46,465 nt of DNA from NCBI GenBank assembly GCA_945878575.1, contig CAMDUB010000015.1, forward strand, positions 1 to 46,465, given 5' to 3'. The translations under genes were made by a program, and so were the position numbers. The notes beneath the pieces are model-generated. The model saw nothing but the letters and a program-made list of their open reading frames with translations. It made no database searches and was not told the DNA's origin. Source of the stretch: Phycisphaera mikurensis NBRC 102666. GTDB lineage: Bacteria; Planctomycetota; Phycisphaerae; Phycisphaerales; SM1A02. Positions 9,201 to 16,839 of the stretch are shown here, piece by piece; position 1 is the stretch's first letter, and the number at the start of each line of letters is the position of its first letter.

Positions 9201-9881
9201 GCCGCGCATGATCCGGAAGACCGGATGTTGGCGTGGTTCCCTCGGCAGCGTCTATCGGCGGAGCAGATTCGCGATCAGGCTTTGTACGTGGGGGGCTTGC
9301 TGCGCGAGCGGCTCGGTGGGCCCAGTGTCAAGCCATATCAGCCGGACGGCCTGTGGCAGGAAACAAGTATGCCCACCAGCAACACCAAGGCGTACGAGCA
9401 GGGCACGGGTGACGATCTCTGGCGCCGCAGCCTGTACACGTACTGGAAGCGTGCTTCGCCGCCGCCCTCGATGCTGGCGTTTGACGCACCAACGCGCGAA
9501 TTCTGCGCAGTTCGTCGGTTCGTGACCAACACGCCGCTGCAAGCGCTGGTTCTTTGGAACGATCCACAACTGGTGGAGGCCGCGCGCGCCTCGGCAGAGC
9601 GCACCCTGCGCGAGCCGGGTGACGATCGTGCCCGGATTGCTCGGCTGTGGATGCGCGTGACCGGGCGCGTGCTGGACGACCGTGAGCTCACGGATATCAG
9701 CGAAGCGCTCACTGCCGAGCGAGCGCGCTGGGGCTCGGAGGCGGGCCGAGCGGATGCGCTCACGTTGCTGGCGGTAGGTGATTCGCCAGTTCCGACGGAT
9801 ATTTCACCTGCAGAGCTCGCTTCGTGGACAATGATCTGCAACGCACTTCTTTCCAGTGACCCGGTAATTGTGAAGGACTGA
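6255..9881 (+). CDS. Planctomycete-type DUF1549/DUF1553 protein with N-terminal cytochrome (PSCyt1) domain
   Basis: Large exported protein typical of Planctomycetota. The ATG at 6255 gives signal peptide [21 protein letters not shown]; an upstream TTG at 6219 would add 12 residues in front and seems less likely. Domains in order: PSCyt1 with one heme-c motif CYLCH in [13 protein letters not shown]; DUF1549 (PSCyt2) with [27 protein letters not shown] and [20 protein letters not shown]; a long middle region with [16 protein letters not shown] and [15 protein letters not shown], which looks like a beta-sandwich of PA14 type; DUF1553 with [22 protein letters not shown], then the C-terminal [12 protein letters not shown] and [16 protein letters not shown]. 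Its stop is 7 bp before the DUF1501 gene, the usual partner. A role in polymer breakdown or electron transfer is often supposed but unproved. Confidence 0.9.
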   Translation: [1208 protein letters not shown]

Positions 9882-9888
9882 TCGATCC

Positions 9889-11427
9889 ATGACTTCAAAG
9901 CGCCCCATGACCCCGCACGCCGACGCACTTGAGGAATACCTCCTCAATCTGACGCGGCGCCGGTTCTTTGGAACAGTCGCTTCGACGATCGGCGCCGGTC
10001 TTGGCGGTGTGGCGCTGGCAAGTTTGTTGGGACGCAGTGCCGCGGCAGGCGCCAATCAACTTGTTGGTGCGGACGGCGCTGCGCTTCCAAATGCGGCGCC
10101 GACGGGCACGGCGTTCACTCCCGGACCTCACTTTGCGCCCAAGGCGAAGCGTGTGATCTACATGCACATGGAGGGCGCGCCAAGTCAGCTTGACCTTTAT
10201 GACCACAAGCCGAATTTGCTCGCGCGGTTCAACGAAGACCTGCCGGATTCCATTCGCAACGGTCAGCGCATCACCACCATGACCAGCGGGCAGAGCCGAT
10301 TCCCGGTGGCGCCCAGCAAGTTCCGTTTCGACCGGTATTCGAATCGTCAAGACGGGATCATGCTCTCGGAACTCATTCCGAACACCGGTCGGGTGGCGGG
10401 TGATCTGTGCTTTGTGCATTCCATGCACACCGATGCCATCAATCATGAACCTGGCATTACCTTCTTCCAGACGGGCTCAGAGCAGCCGGGTCGCGCGTCG
10501 TTTGGTAGTTGGGCCAGTTACGGTCTTGGCAGCATGAACTCCAATTTCCCATCGTTTGTGGTGATGATCACCCAGGGCGCGGGAAACATGCAGGCATTGA
10601 GCGCGCGTTTCTGGGGGAGCGGTTTCTTGCCGAGCGAGCATCAAGGTTGCCGACTGCGCGCTGGCCGCGATGCGGTATTGCACCTCCGTGATCCGGATGG
10701 CGTGAGCCGCACCGACAGGCGTCGCATGTTGGACCTGGTGACACGGCTGAACACTGAGGAGTTTGAAGATTCACTTGATACCGAGACGCGAACTCGCATT
10801 GCGCAACATGAGATGGCGTACCGCATGCAGATGTCGGTGCCGGAGCTCACGGACTTCAGTGACGAGAGCGAAGCAACGCTTGAGATGTATGGACCGGATG
10901 TGCGTAAGCCCGGAAGCTTTGCGGCCAACTGCCTCATGGCGCGCCGGCTTGCTGAACGTGATGTCCGTTTCATCCAGCTGTACATGCGTGGATGGGATCA
11001 GCACAACAATCTGCCCGGTGAATTGAGTCAGCAGTGCAACGCGGTGGACCGTGCGCAGGCCGCGTTGGTCACTGACCTCAAGCAGCGCGGCATGCTTGAT
11101 GACACGCTGGTCTTGTGGGCTGGTGAATTCGGTCGCACGGTGTACAGCCAAGGGCAACTCACCAAGGAAAATTACGGGCGTGATCACCATCCACGCGCGT
11201 TCACCATTTGGATGGCTGGCGGCGGCGTGCAGCCAGGAATCACCTACGGCAAGACTGACGATTACTCATACAACATCGTTGAGAATCCGGTGGATGTACA
11301 TGATTTACATGCCACGATGCTGCACCTCTTGGGCTTTGATCACAAGCGATTGATTTATCGCTCACAGGGTCGTGATTACCGCCTGACGGATGTCAAGGGA
11401 AACGTCGTCAACGCGCTGCTTGCTTAA
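9889..11427 (+). CDS. DUF1501 (sulfatase-like) protein with Tat signal
   Basis: Product of 512 residues. The N terminus holds a twin-arginine signal, LTRRRFFGTVASTIGAG, then a hydrophobic stretch ending ASLLGRSAAA, so folded export is predicted. The mature part has KRVIYMHMEGAPSQLDLYDHKP, GELSQQCNAVDRAQAALVTDLKQRGMLDDTLVLWAGEFGRT and NYGRDHHPRAFTIWMAGGGVQPG. These are the hallmark motifs of the DUF1501 family, which has the alkaline-phosphatase/sulfatase fold. It starts 7 bp after the DUF1553 gene and is surely cotranscribed with it; such pairs occur in many copies in planctomycete genomes. Substrate unknown. The stop codon lies in the loop of a GC-rich hairpin facing the convergent methyltransferase gene. 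Confidence 0.92.
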   Translation: MTSKRPMTPHADALEEYLLNLTRRRFFGTVASTIGAGLGGVALASLLGRSAAAGANQLVGADGAALPNAAPTGTAFTPGPHFAPKAKRVIYMHMEGAPSQLDLYDHKPNLLARFNEDLPDSIRNGQRITTMTSGQSRFPVAPSKFRFDRYSNRQDGIMLSELIPNTGRVAGDLCFVHSMHTDAINHEPGITFFQTGSEQPGRASFGSWASYGLGSMNSNFPSFVVMITQGAGNMQALSARFWGSGFLPSEHQGCRLRAGRDAVLHLRDPDGVSRTDRRRMLDLVTRLNTEEFEDSLDTETRTRIAQHEMAYRMQMSVPELTDFSDESEATLEMYGPDVRKPGSFAANCLMARRLAERDVRFIQLYMRGWDQHNNLPGELSQQCNAVDRAQAALVTDLKQRGMLDDTLVLWAGEFGRTVYSQGQLTKENYGRDHHPRAFTIWMAGGGVQPGITYGKTDDYSYNIVENPVDVHDLHATMLHLLGFDHKRLIYRSQGRDYRLTDVKGNVVNALLA

Positions 11428-11437
11428 ACGCAGCGCG
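11412..11437. terminator. Candidate bidirectional terminator hairpin
   Basis: CGCGCTGC at 11412-11419 and GCAGCGCG at 11430-11437 form a perfect 8-bp stem around a 10-base loop that holds the TAA stop of the DUF1501 gene. It sits exactly between two convergent genes. There is no U tract on either side, so intrinsic termination is uncertain. Confidence 0.4.
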
Positions 11438-11441
11438 CTCA

Positions 11442-12167
11442 TCAGGGAAGTTTCCCGAACCACATGAGGTGCTGCAGCGGAAGTCGTGCATCCGTTCGGA
11501 TCCACGTAAGGCCCGCCGCTGACATTTCGCGGCGCGCTTGCGTTTCGGTCATCTTGTGCAGCGGCTTGATGGGAACCTCTGGATCTTCACCGCGGTACTC
11601 AACCAATGCAACGCGACCGCCAGGTTTGAGCGCACGCGCAATGGAAGTCATCATTTCCAGTGGCTGATCAAACTCGTGATAGGCATCAACCAGTAGCACT
11701 AGATCGACGCTTGCGACCGGCAGCATGGCATCATCGGTGTCCCCTAAAATTCCCTTGATGTTGGTGAGTTTCTCCGTGCGTGCGCGCGCTTCAAGAAACT
11801 CCAGCATTTCCGTTTGGATGTCAGTGCCGTACACGATTCCCGGGGCAACCCGCTTGGCCATGGGAACGGTGAAGTAGCCACTTCCTGCGCCAATATCTGC
11901 AACCGTCATGCCTGGCTTCAGATCCAGCGCGTCCATGAGGAGGTCGGTTCGCTCTTCCGATTCGCGTGTCCCGCGTTCGAGCCAATAGATACCTTGGTGG
12001 CTCATGAACGCAGCGATCTCGCGCCCGTAATAGCTTCGGCCAATACCGTCCGCGCTGGCCTCGCACTGTTCGTAGCCCGTTTGCGCAGGCGATGGCGGGT
12101 GATCGCATCCCAACGGCATGGCCACGAGGCTGGCGGTACAGATTGCACGCAGGAGGACGATTCGCAT
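11442..12167 (-). CDS. Class I SAM-dependent methyltransferase with lipoprotein signal
   Basis: Rossmann-fold methyltransferase of 241 residues. The SAM-binding motif I is TVADIGAGSGYFTVPMAKRV, followed by acidic VYGTDIQTEML, GILGDTDDAMLP, then VDLVLLVDAYHEFDQP and ALKPGGRVALVEY. A conserved leader region YGREIAAFMSHQGIYWLERGTRESEERTDLL precedes motif I. The protein begins MRIVLLRAICTASLVAMPLGCDHPPSP, a signal with lipobox MPLGC. That predicts export, which is strange because SAM is cytoplasmic. Related exported-looking methyltransferases are, to my knowledge, present in other planctomycetes. Substrate unknown. The gene converges on the DUF1501 gene with 14 bp between stops, and diverges from the oxidase gene at 12218. 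Confidence 0.85.
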   Translation of the reverse strand: MRIVLLRAICTASLVAMPLGCDHPPSPAQTGYEQCEASADGIGRSYYGREIAAFMSHQGIYWLERGTRESEERTDLLMDALDLKPGMTVADIGAGSGYFTVPMAKRVAPGIVYGTDIQTEMLEFLEARARTEKLTNIKGILGDTDDAMLPVASVDLVLLVDAYHEFDQPLEMMTSIARALKPGGRVALVEYRGEDPEVPIKPLHKMTETQARREMSAAGLTWIRTDARLPLQHLMWFGKLP

Positions 12168-12206
12168 AGCGATAGGGTAGAGCCGAGCGATGGAGGAAGT
12201 CGTACC

Positions 12207-12221
12207 ATGAACAGTGCATGA
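12207..12221 (+). CDS. Possible four-codon leader ORF (MNSA) before the oxidase gene
   Basis: A strong Shine-Dalgarno GGAGGA at 12192-12197 is 9 nt before an ATG at 12207. That ATG opens a four-codon frame whose TGA overlaps the ATG of the oxidase gene (ATGA at 12218-12221). The same Shine-Dalgarno is 20 nt from the oxidase ATG, too far for normal use. Termination-reinitiation coupling is possible; chance is also possible. Confidence 0.28.
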   Translation: MNSA

Positions 12222-13312
12222 CAGGTGAATTTTCAGATTTCGTCAGCCTTGATGACTTTGAACGCCATGCGCTTGAGGTGCTCCGCGTCTTGCCGCGCGA
12301 CTATTTCCGGAGCGGCGCGTGGGCGGAAACAACCATGCATGAGAATCGTGCCGCGTGGGAGCGCCTGCGGATTTGGTACCGCGTCATGCGTGATGTCTCT
12401 GCGCGCTCAAACAGCGCCACCATTCTTGGCGGCGAGGCGTCCATGCCCGTCTGCATCGCGCCGACCGCGCTGCAACGGATGGCGCATCCGGATGGTGAGT
12501 TAGCCACTGCCCGCGCCGCTGCGCGCGCTGACGTACCGATGATCCTTTCGAGCCTATCGACCACCACTATTGAGGACGTCCGCGCCGCGGCGACGGAAAT
12601 TGATCCTGCTGCGCGCACGTGGATGCAGATGTACATCGGCCGTGATCGCGGTGTGGTGCGCGAACTCGCGCAACGCGCACACGCTGCCGGTTGCGATGCG
12701 TTGGTGCTCACGGTGGATACCCCGGTCTGGGGTATCCGCGAGCGCGACATTCGTAATCACTTCCGTGTGCCGGAGGGTCTGAGCATCGTTCATCTGGAAC
12801 GCCCGGGTGGGCCGACCGGCCATACCGGGAGCGGCATTCAAGAGGCGCTCGCTTGGACGATTGATGCGAGCCTGACGTGGAAAGACTTTGAGTGGCTGCG
12901 TGATTCCACGCCGCTTCCTGTTGTTCTCAAGGGAATCTGTCGCGCTGAAGATGCTGAGCGCGGCGTTGAGCTTGGCGCGAAGGCGATCTTGGTTTCCAAC
13001 CACGGCGGCCGTCAGCTGGACGGGGCGCCGGCGACTGTTGAAGCGCTGCCGCACTGTATTGATGCAGTTGCCGGGCGTGTTCCGGTATTGGTTGATGGCG
13101 GCGTTCGTCGCGGCACCGATATCTTGCGGGCGCTGGCACTCGGTGCGCAAGCAGTCTGCGTGGGGCGACCGATTCTTTGGGGGCTGGCGTCTGGTGGCGA
13201 AGAAGGCGTATCCCGCGTGCTTGCCATTCTGGCGCAGGAACTGGACGTCACGCTTGCGCTGTCCGGTTGCACCGGCGTCAACGATGTCACGGATGATTTA
13301 CTGCGGCCGTAA
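12218..13312 (+). CDS. FMN-dependent alpha-hydroxy-acid oxidase/dehydrogenase
   Basis: Member of the glycolate oxidase / lactate oxidase / L-lactate dehydrogenase family: FMN-linked oxidation of L-2-hydroxy acids to 2-oxo acids. Product of 364 residues, the normal length. Motifs along the TIM barrel: MPVCIAPTALQRMAHPDGE (substrate/FMN), ILSSLSTTTIEDV, WMQMYIGRDRGV, ALVLTVDTPVWGIRERDIRN, LPVVLKGICRAEDAERG (FMN lysine), ILVSNHGGRQLDGAPAT with the catalytic His at about residue 261, and VPVLVDGGVRRGTDILRALALGA. The substrate cannot be read from sequence. The spacing to the only good ribosome site suggests coupling to a tiny upstream frame. Divergent from the methyltransferase gene. Confidence 0.9.
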   Translation: MTGEFSDFVSLDDFERHALEVLRVLPRDYFRSGAWAETTMHENRAAWERLRIWYRVMRDVSARSNSATILGGEASMPVCIAPTALQRMAHPDGELATARAAARADVPMILSSLSTTTIEDVRAAATEIDPAARTWMQMYIGRDRGVVRELAQRAHAAGCDALVLTVDTPVWGIRERDIRNHFRVPEGLSIVHLERPGGPTGHTGSGIQEALAWTIDASLTWKDFEWLRDSTPLPVVLKGICRAEDAERGVELGAKAILVSNHGGRQLDGAPATVEALPHCIDAVAGRVPVLVDGGVRRGTDILRALALGAQAVCVGRPILWGLASGGEEGVSRVLAILAQELDVTLALSGCTGVNDVTDDLLRP

Positions 13313-13362
13313 CGATGCGTAGCCGGGATGTATGCGGCGAACGTGGCGCTTGCGGCGCGCTA

Positions 13363-16300
13363 TCACCGCCCGTGCCCGCCACCGCCGCCGCCACGGCCGC
13401 CCATGCCGCCGCGGTTCATACCGCCGTAGCCGTTCATGCCGCCGTATCCGTTCATACCGCCCCAACCGCTGAGCTGTCCATAGCCGCGGTAGCCGTTCGA
13501 CCATCCTCCGTATCCGTAGCCGTACGGATTGACCGGACGCGAGACGGTGCGGTCATACCAACCGGTGTCTTGGTTGAAGCCGGGTAGGCCGCGGTCGTAG
13601 TCATTGCCCCAACGTTGTGCGTAGGTGCCGCCTTGATCACTGATACCCCAGCCGCCGCCGTTGAAATTGCCGCCGCGCTGATAGGGTCCGCCCTCGGAGG
13701 CGCCGTTTCCTTGTTGAGCGCCGTTGTCATTGTTGCCGCCGTTACCACGGGTGGCGTAGTTCGTGTCACCGCGCGCGAACGCGCCGCGCGGGCTTCCATC
13801 AAAGTTGTGGTTTGGGTCAGGGCGGAAACCGTCCGAGTTGGTGTTGCGAGCTTGTGACGATGCCATGGGTGAATCATCGCGCTCTTGGAAGTTGCCGCTT
13901 CCGTTGCGTTGGACTGCGCGAGCGGCGCCGTCGCGCCACGATCCATCCGGGGTTCGTGCAGCTGATTGATTCTGGCGTGCTGCGCCGGCACCGATTGTTG
14001 CGCCCGCTCGGCTGTCATCCATACGGGTCCCGTCACCAGCAGACTTCTGCCACGCACCGTCGGCGCGCGTGTACATCTGATCGCCGCGACGTTGCGTCAC
14101 CTGACCGTTGCGATTGGCCATGACATTGTCGTTGCCGTTCGCTCCGTGATGCCATGCAGCATCATCGCGTGTGGCGTTTGCTTCGGCACGGTTCGCACCG
14201 CCAGTGGTCTTTCGGTACGGACCGATTTGCCCGTAGCGACTGATGTCGCCTGCAGCGCCGGCGCGGTTGTAGCTGCGCGCGGCGCTGTCCCAGCCGCGCC
14301 GATACGCGCCGCCCCAGTGGTTGTTCCACCAACCGCTGCCATCGCGCCAGCCCCATGGGTGATAGCCCCAACGCCACGCATCACCGAAACCCATGCCCAA
14401 CGCAAAGCCAACGCCGAAGCCGCGGCCGCCGCCCCACCAACCATCACCGCTCCAATAGGCGCCGGGGTAGAGGCCGTAGTCGCCCCAACCGGGATAGCCA
14501 TAGAAGCCCCAACCGCCGTAGTCAGCACCGTAACTTGGCCAGTATCCGTACGTGTTTGGATAGCCGCCGTACGTGTCCCAAGTGTCTTCGTCGGTGATGT
14601 CGGAGTTGTTGCCAAGCACCAAGTCCTGTGCACCAATCGAACCGGGATAGGTGTAGCCGGTGCCGTACGCCACGGTGCCATCATTCTCATAGCTATTCAT
14701 ATAGCCAGCGGTGAATCCGAATGTGACACTGTCAGCGTCGGAGTTGTAGACCTGCACGTAGGTGGCCGTATAGATCGGGCAACTTGGCGGAATGGTGTAG
14801 ATCTCTTCGGGAACTGCATCGCAGAGCGTCCACGGTCCGTTCGGTGCGTTGGCAACAAACCATGCAGCGGTATCGCACAGGTAATACATTTCCTTGCAAT
14901 AGATGAGCGGCGAGCTAGCGTTCGCTGCGTACTGCATGCTGGTACCGGCGATGGGCTTGAAGCGTGCGGGACCACCGATGGTGGAGAGTTTTGCCTTGGC
15001 GAGTGCGCGATCGAGCGTTGCCACATGTGGGATGGTCTGTTGATAGACGGCCTCCGTGGCTTGCGGCGTGTTGGGCACGGAAGCAAGCACGTTGCCCCAT
15101 GTTCCATGCGGATCAATCTGTGCGAACGATGTTGGAATGGACGCGGGCTTGCTATACGTCCATGGTCCGTTCATGAGGTCGGTGGAGGTGAACCAGCGCC
15201 CAGAGGCCAAGAGCCACCAGGCATTATCCGCGCTGGTAGTGAAGAGATCGCAGTTGGCATTGGCAACGGCAAACAGACCGTCGGCTACCTGCGTGAGGTT
15301 TGGTTGACCGTTGATGCTCACCAGGCACATCGGTGACGTACTGACGATCACTTCGGGCGTCTTGCCGGCGGGAGGCGGCGTGGTCGGCACGGCGGCGGGG
15401 TGGCGCTCTGGCAGTGCGGCAGCGATGGTCTTCAGTGCGGATGCAGAAAGCATCTTGCCCGCAATGTATGGACCCGTGTAACGCGAGGAGTGCAACCACG
15501 TATCGGTACCGATGCGTGTGAACCACGTGCGCGTTGCTTTGTCGAACACCAGCAGTGAAGGGGTGTTCTGTGCAAGGCCGATGCCGCTATCGCCGAGTTC
15601 GCGCAATGCGGGCTTGCCGTCAAGTAGTAGGAGTACAGCGGCGTGACCAATGACACGAATCTTTGGCGGCGCATTGCTGAGTGATGCGCGCGTTGCGGTT
15701 TGGTCCTTGGCCACTTGCATATTCTGCATGACTGTTGCACGGTTCACCGTGAAGGTCACGCCAAAGAGCATCTTCTGCAACTCGGCGGCAGCAGCAGATG
15801 CATCGGAATTGTTCGAGAGTTGCGAGTGTTGCACCAGCATGTTGGAGACTTCGATCAGGCCTGCGGCGAGATCGTTGTCCAGGTCGGCGGTGAAGAACAT
15901 TGCGCCGTAGATCGCAGGCATTCCAGTGATTTCCACGCTGAACGCGGCGCGTGCGGTGGCGCGCGTTCCGGAGATTGATTCAAACTGCGGCGTGTAGAGC
16001 GTGTAGGTGGTGGCGTCCACGGTGGCGGTCTGCGGCCAGAGCGTTTCGCCGTTGTCATGATCGGGGGCGGGAGCGGTGGCAGTGGTGGCGGCGGATGTGT
16101 CGGGGACAACGGGTGCGGCGGGGGCAGTTGGCATAGCCGGTGCGTCGGTCGGCGCGGCGGTCGGCGGGGTCGATTCATCCGGTGTGGCGGTGTCGGTCGG
16201 CGCCGCTTCGAGAGTGGTGGCGGGTGGAGTAGCGGGTGCGGGAGTTGGTGTTTGCGGTGACTCGGGCTCGAGCGCTGGTGTTGGCTCGGGGGTTGGTGTT

Positions 16301-16701
16301 GGCTCAGGGGTCGGTGTTGGCTCGGATGTCGGCGTAGGCGTCGGTACAGGTGTCGGTGCAGGTGTCGATGTGCGCGCTGGCTCTAGTGCAGGCGTTGCTA
16401 CAGGCGTTGGTGTCGGTGTTGCCGCAGGCGTCGGTGCTGGTGTTATCGCAGGCGTCGTTGCAGGCGTCGGTGCAGGCGTCGGTGCAGGCGTCGGTGCAGG
16501 TGTCGGCGCCGGCGTCGTCGCAGGCGCCTGCGCACTCTTGTCCACCACCTTGTCGGCTGCTTTGGCGGCGGTCTTCGGACCCGGTGTTGCGGCGGGTTGC
16601 GTTGCAGGGCCAGGGCGCGCGGATTGCAGCCGTGGTGCCGCGGTCGCGGTGCAAGTAATGAGGAGCGCAGCGAGGGTGACGAATCGATTGGTGTGATGCA
16701 T
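13363..16701 (-). CDS. Large secreted protein with Pro/Thr linker, carbohydrate-binding V/XII-like core and Gly-rich tail
   Basis: Product of 1112 residues. Residues 1-22 (MHHTNRFVTLAALLITCTATAA) are a signal peptide. Residues about 59-160 are tandem PTPA repeats, followed by more Pro/Ala/Thr-rich linker to about 230. The core has VIVSTSPMCLVSINGQPNL, FKPIAGTSMQYAANASSPL, YYLCDTAAWFVANAPNGPW and YTIPPSCPIYTATYVQVYNS. These closely recall proteins annotated in other bacteria as carbohydrate-binding family V/XII, whose real function is not settled. The last third is rich in Gly, Trp, Tyr and Asn (for example GGYPNTYGYWPSYGADYGGW) and ends in GGMNGYGG repeats and a poly-Gly tract, so it is probably disordered or adhesive. 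Divergent from imuA. No catalytic motif is seen. Confidence 0.8.
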   Translation of the reverse strand: MHHTNRFVTLAALLITCTATAAPRLQSARPGPATQPAATPGPKTAAKAADKVVDKSAQAPATTPAPTPAPTPAPTPAPTPATTPAITPAPTPAATPTPTPVATPALEPARTSTPAPTPVPTPTPTSEPTPTPEPTPTPEPTPALEPESPQTPTPAPATPPATTLEAAPTDTATPDESTPPTAAPTDAPAMPTAPAAPVVPDTSAATTATAPAPDHDNGETLWPQTATVDATTYTLYTPQFESISGTRATARAAFSVEITGMPAIYGAMFFTADLDNDLAAGLIEVSNMLVQHSQLSNNSDASAAAAELQKMLFGVTFTVNRATVMQNMQVAKDQTATRASLSNAPPKIRVIGHAAVLLLLDGKPALRELGDSGIGLAQNTPSLLVFDKATRTWFTRIGTDTWLHSSRYTGPYIAGKMLSASALKTIAAALPERHPAAVPTTPPPAGKTPEVIVSTSPMCLVSINGQPNLTQVADGLFAVANANCDLFTTSADNAWWLLASGRWFTSTDLMNGPWTYSKPASIPTSFAQIDPHGTWGNVLASVPNTPQATEAVYQQTIPHVATLDRALAKAKLSTIGGPARFKPIAGTSMQYAANASSPLIYCKEMYYLCDTAAWFVANAPNGPWTLCDAVPEEIYTIPPSCPIYTATYVQVYNSDADSVTFGFTAGYMNSYENDGTVAYGTGYTYPGSIGAQDLVLGNNSDITDEDTWDTYGGYPNTYGYWPSYGADYGGWGFYGYPGWGDYGLYPGAYWSGDGWWGGGRGFGVGFALGMGFGDAWRWGYHPWGWRDGSGWWNNHWGGAYRRGWDSAARSYNRAGAAGDISRYGQIGPYRKTTGGANRAEANATRDDAAWHHGANGNDNVMANRNGQVTQRRGDQMYTRADGAWQKSAGDGTRMDDSRAGATIGAGAARQNQSAARTPDGSWRDGAARAVQRNGSGNFQERDDSPMASSQARNTNSDGFRPDPNHNFDGSPRGAFARGDTNYATRGNGGNNDNGAQQGNGASEGGPYQRGGNFNGGGWGISDQGGTYAQRWGNDYDRGLPGFNQDTGWYDRTVSRPVNPYGYGYGGWSNGYRGYGQLSGWGGMNGYGGMNGYGGMNRGGMGGRGGGGGGHGR
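13406..13456 (-). repeat. Short tandem repeat coding GGMNGYGG
   Basis: Two near-identical 18-bp units (13421-13438 and 13439-13456) plus a shortened 15-bp copy (13406-13420) encode the NGYGGM repeats at the Gly-rich C terminus of the secreted protein. Confidence 0.7.
16222..16527 (-). repeat. Pro/Thr/Ala-rich tandem repeat region (PTPA type)
   Basis: Degenerate 12-bp tandem units, seen on the plus strand as GGTGCAGGCGTC and variants, encode about 100 residues of PTPA, PTPT and PTPE repeats in the secreted protein. The period is a multiple of three, so unit gain or loss keeps frame. It serves as a flexible linker between signal peptide and core, and is a likely site of length variation between strains. 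Confidence 0.8.
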
Positions 16702-16785
16702 GAGGGGTGACCTGTGCAGCTCAGGCTAATTCGTGTGGGTGCGGCGCGGGGAAGGATTCTTTTTCGCCTTTGTGAACGCCTGTTG

Positions 16786-16831
16786 TTGGACGTGGTGTCG
16801 CGCCGATAGTATCCTAACAAACACCGTACAA
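16786..16831 (+). promoter_or_regulatory. imuA promoter with putative damage-response operator
   Basis: A -35 hexamer TTGGAC (16786-16791), 18-bp spacer, -10 hexamer TATCCT (16810-16815) and an 18-bp element CTAACAAACACCGTACAA (16814-16831) overlapping the -10 and the expected start site. The same 18 bases occur at the same place in the dnaE2 promoter. The element contains ACAA at 16817-16820 and 16828-16831, a direct repeat with 11-bp period. It matches no LexA box I know. The leader before the ATG at 16840 would be only about 18 nt. Confidence 0.68.
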
Positions 16832-16839
16832 TAAACCCC

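Noticed and set aside
13966-15336. Long open frame (456 codons) on the plus strand
   Set aside because: It is fully antisense to the secreted 1112-residue protein, whose signal peptide and conserved motifs make that frame the real one. The antisense frame is Val/Ala/Arg-rich noise caused by GC bias.
16222-16527. Satellite or regulatory repeat
   Set aside because: The 12-bp units are in frame and encode a PTPA linker, with a continuous reading frame on both sides.
16701-16839. Classical LexA boxes (Gram-positive or gammaproteobacterial type) before imuA
   Set aside because: No CGAAC-N4-GTTCG or CTGT-N8-ACAG match is present; only the shared 18-bp element stands out.
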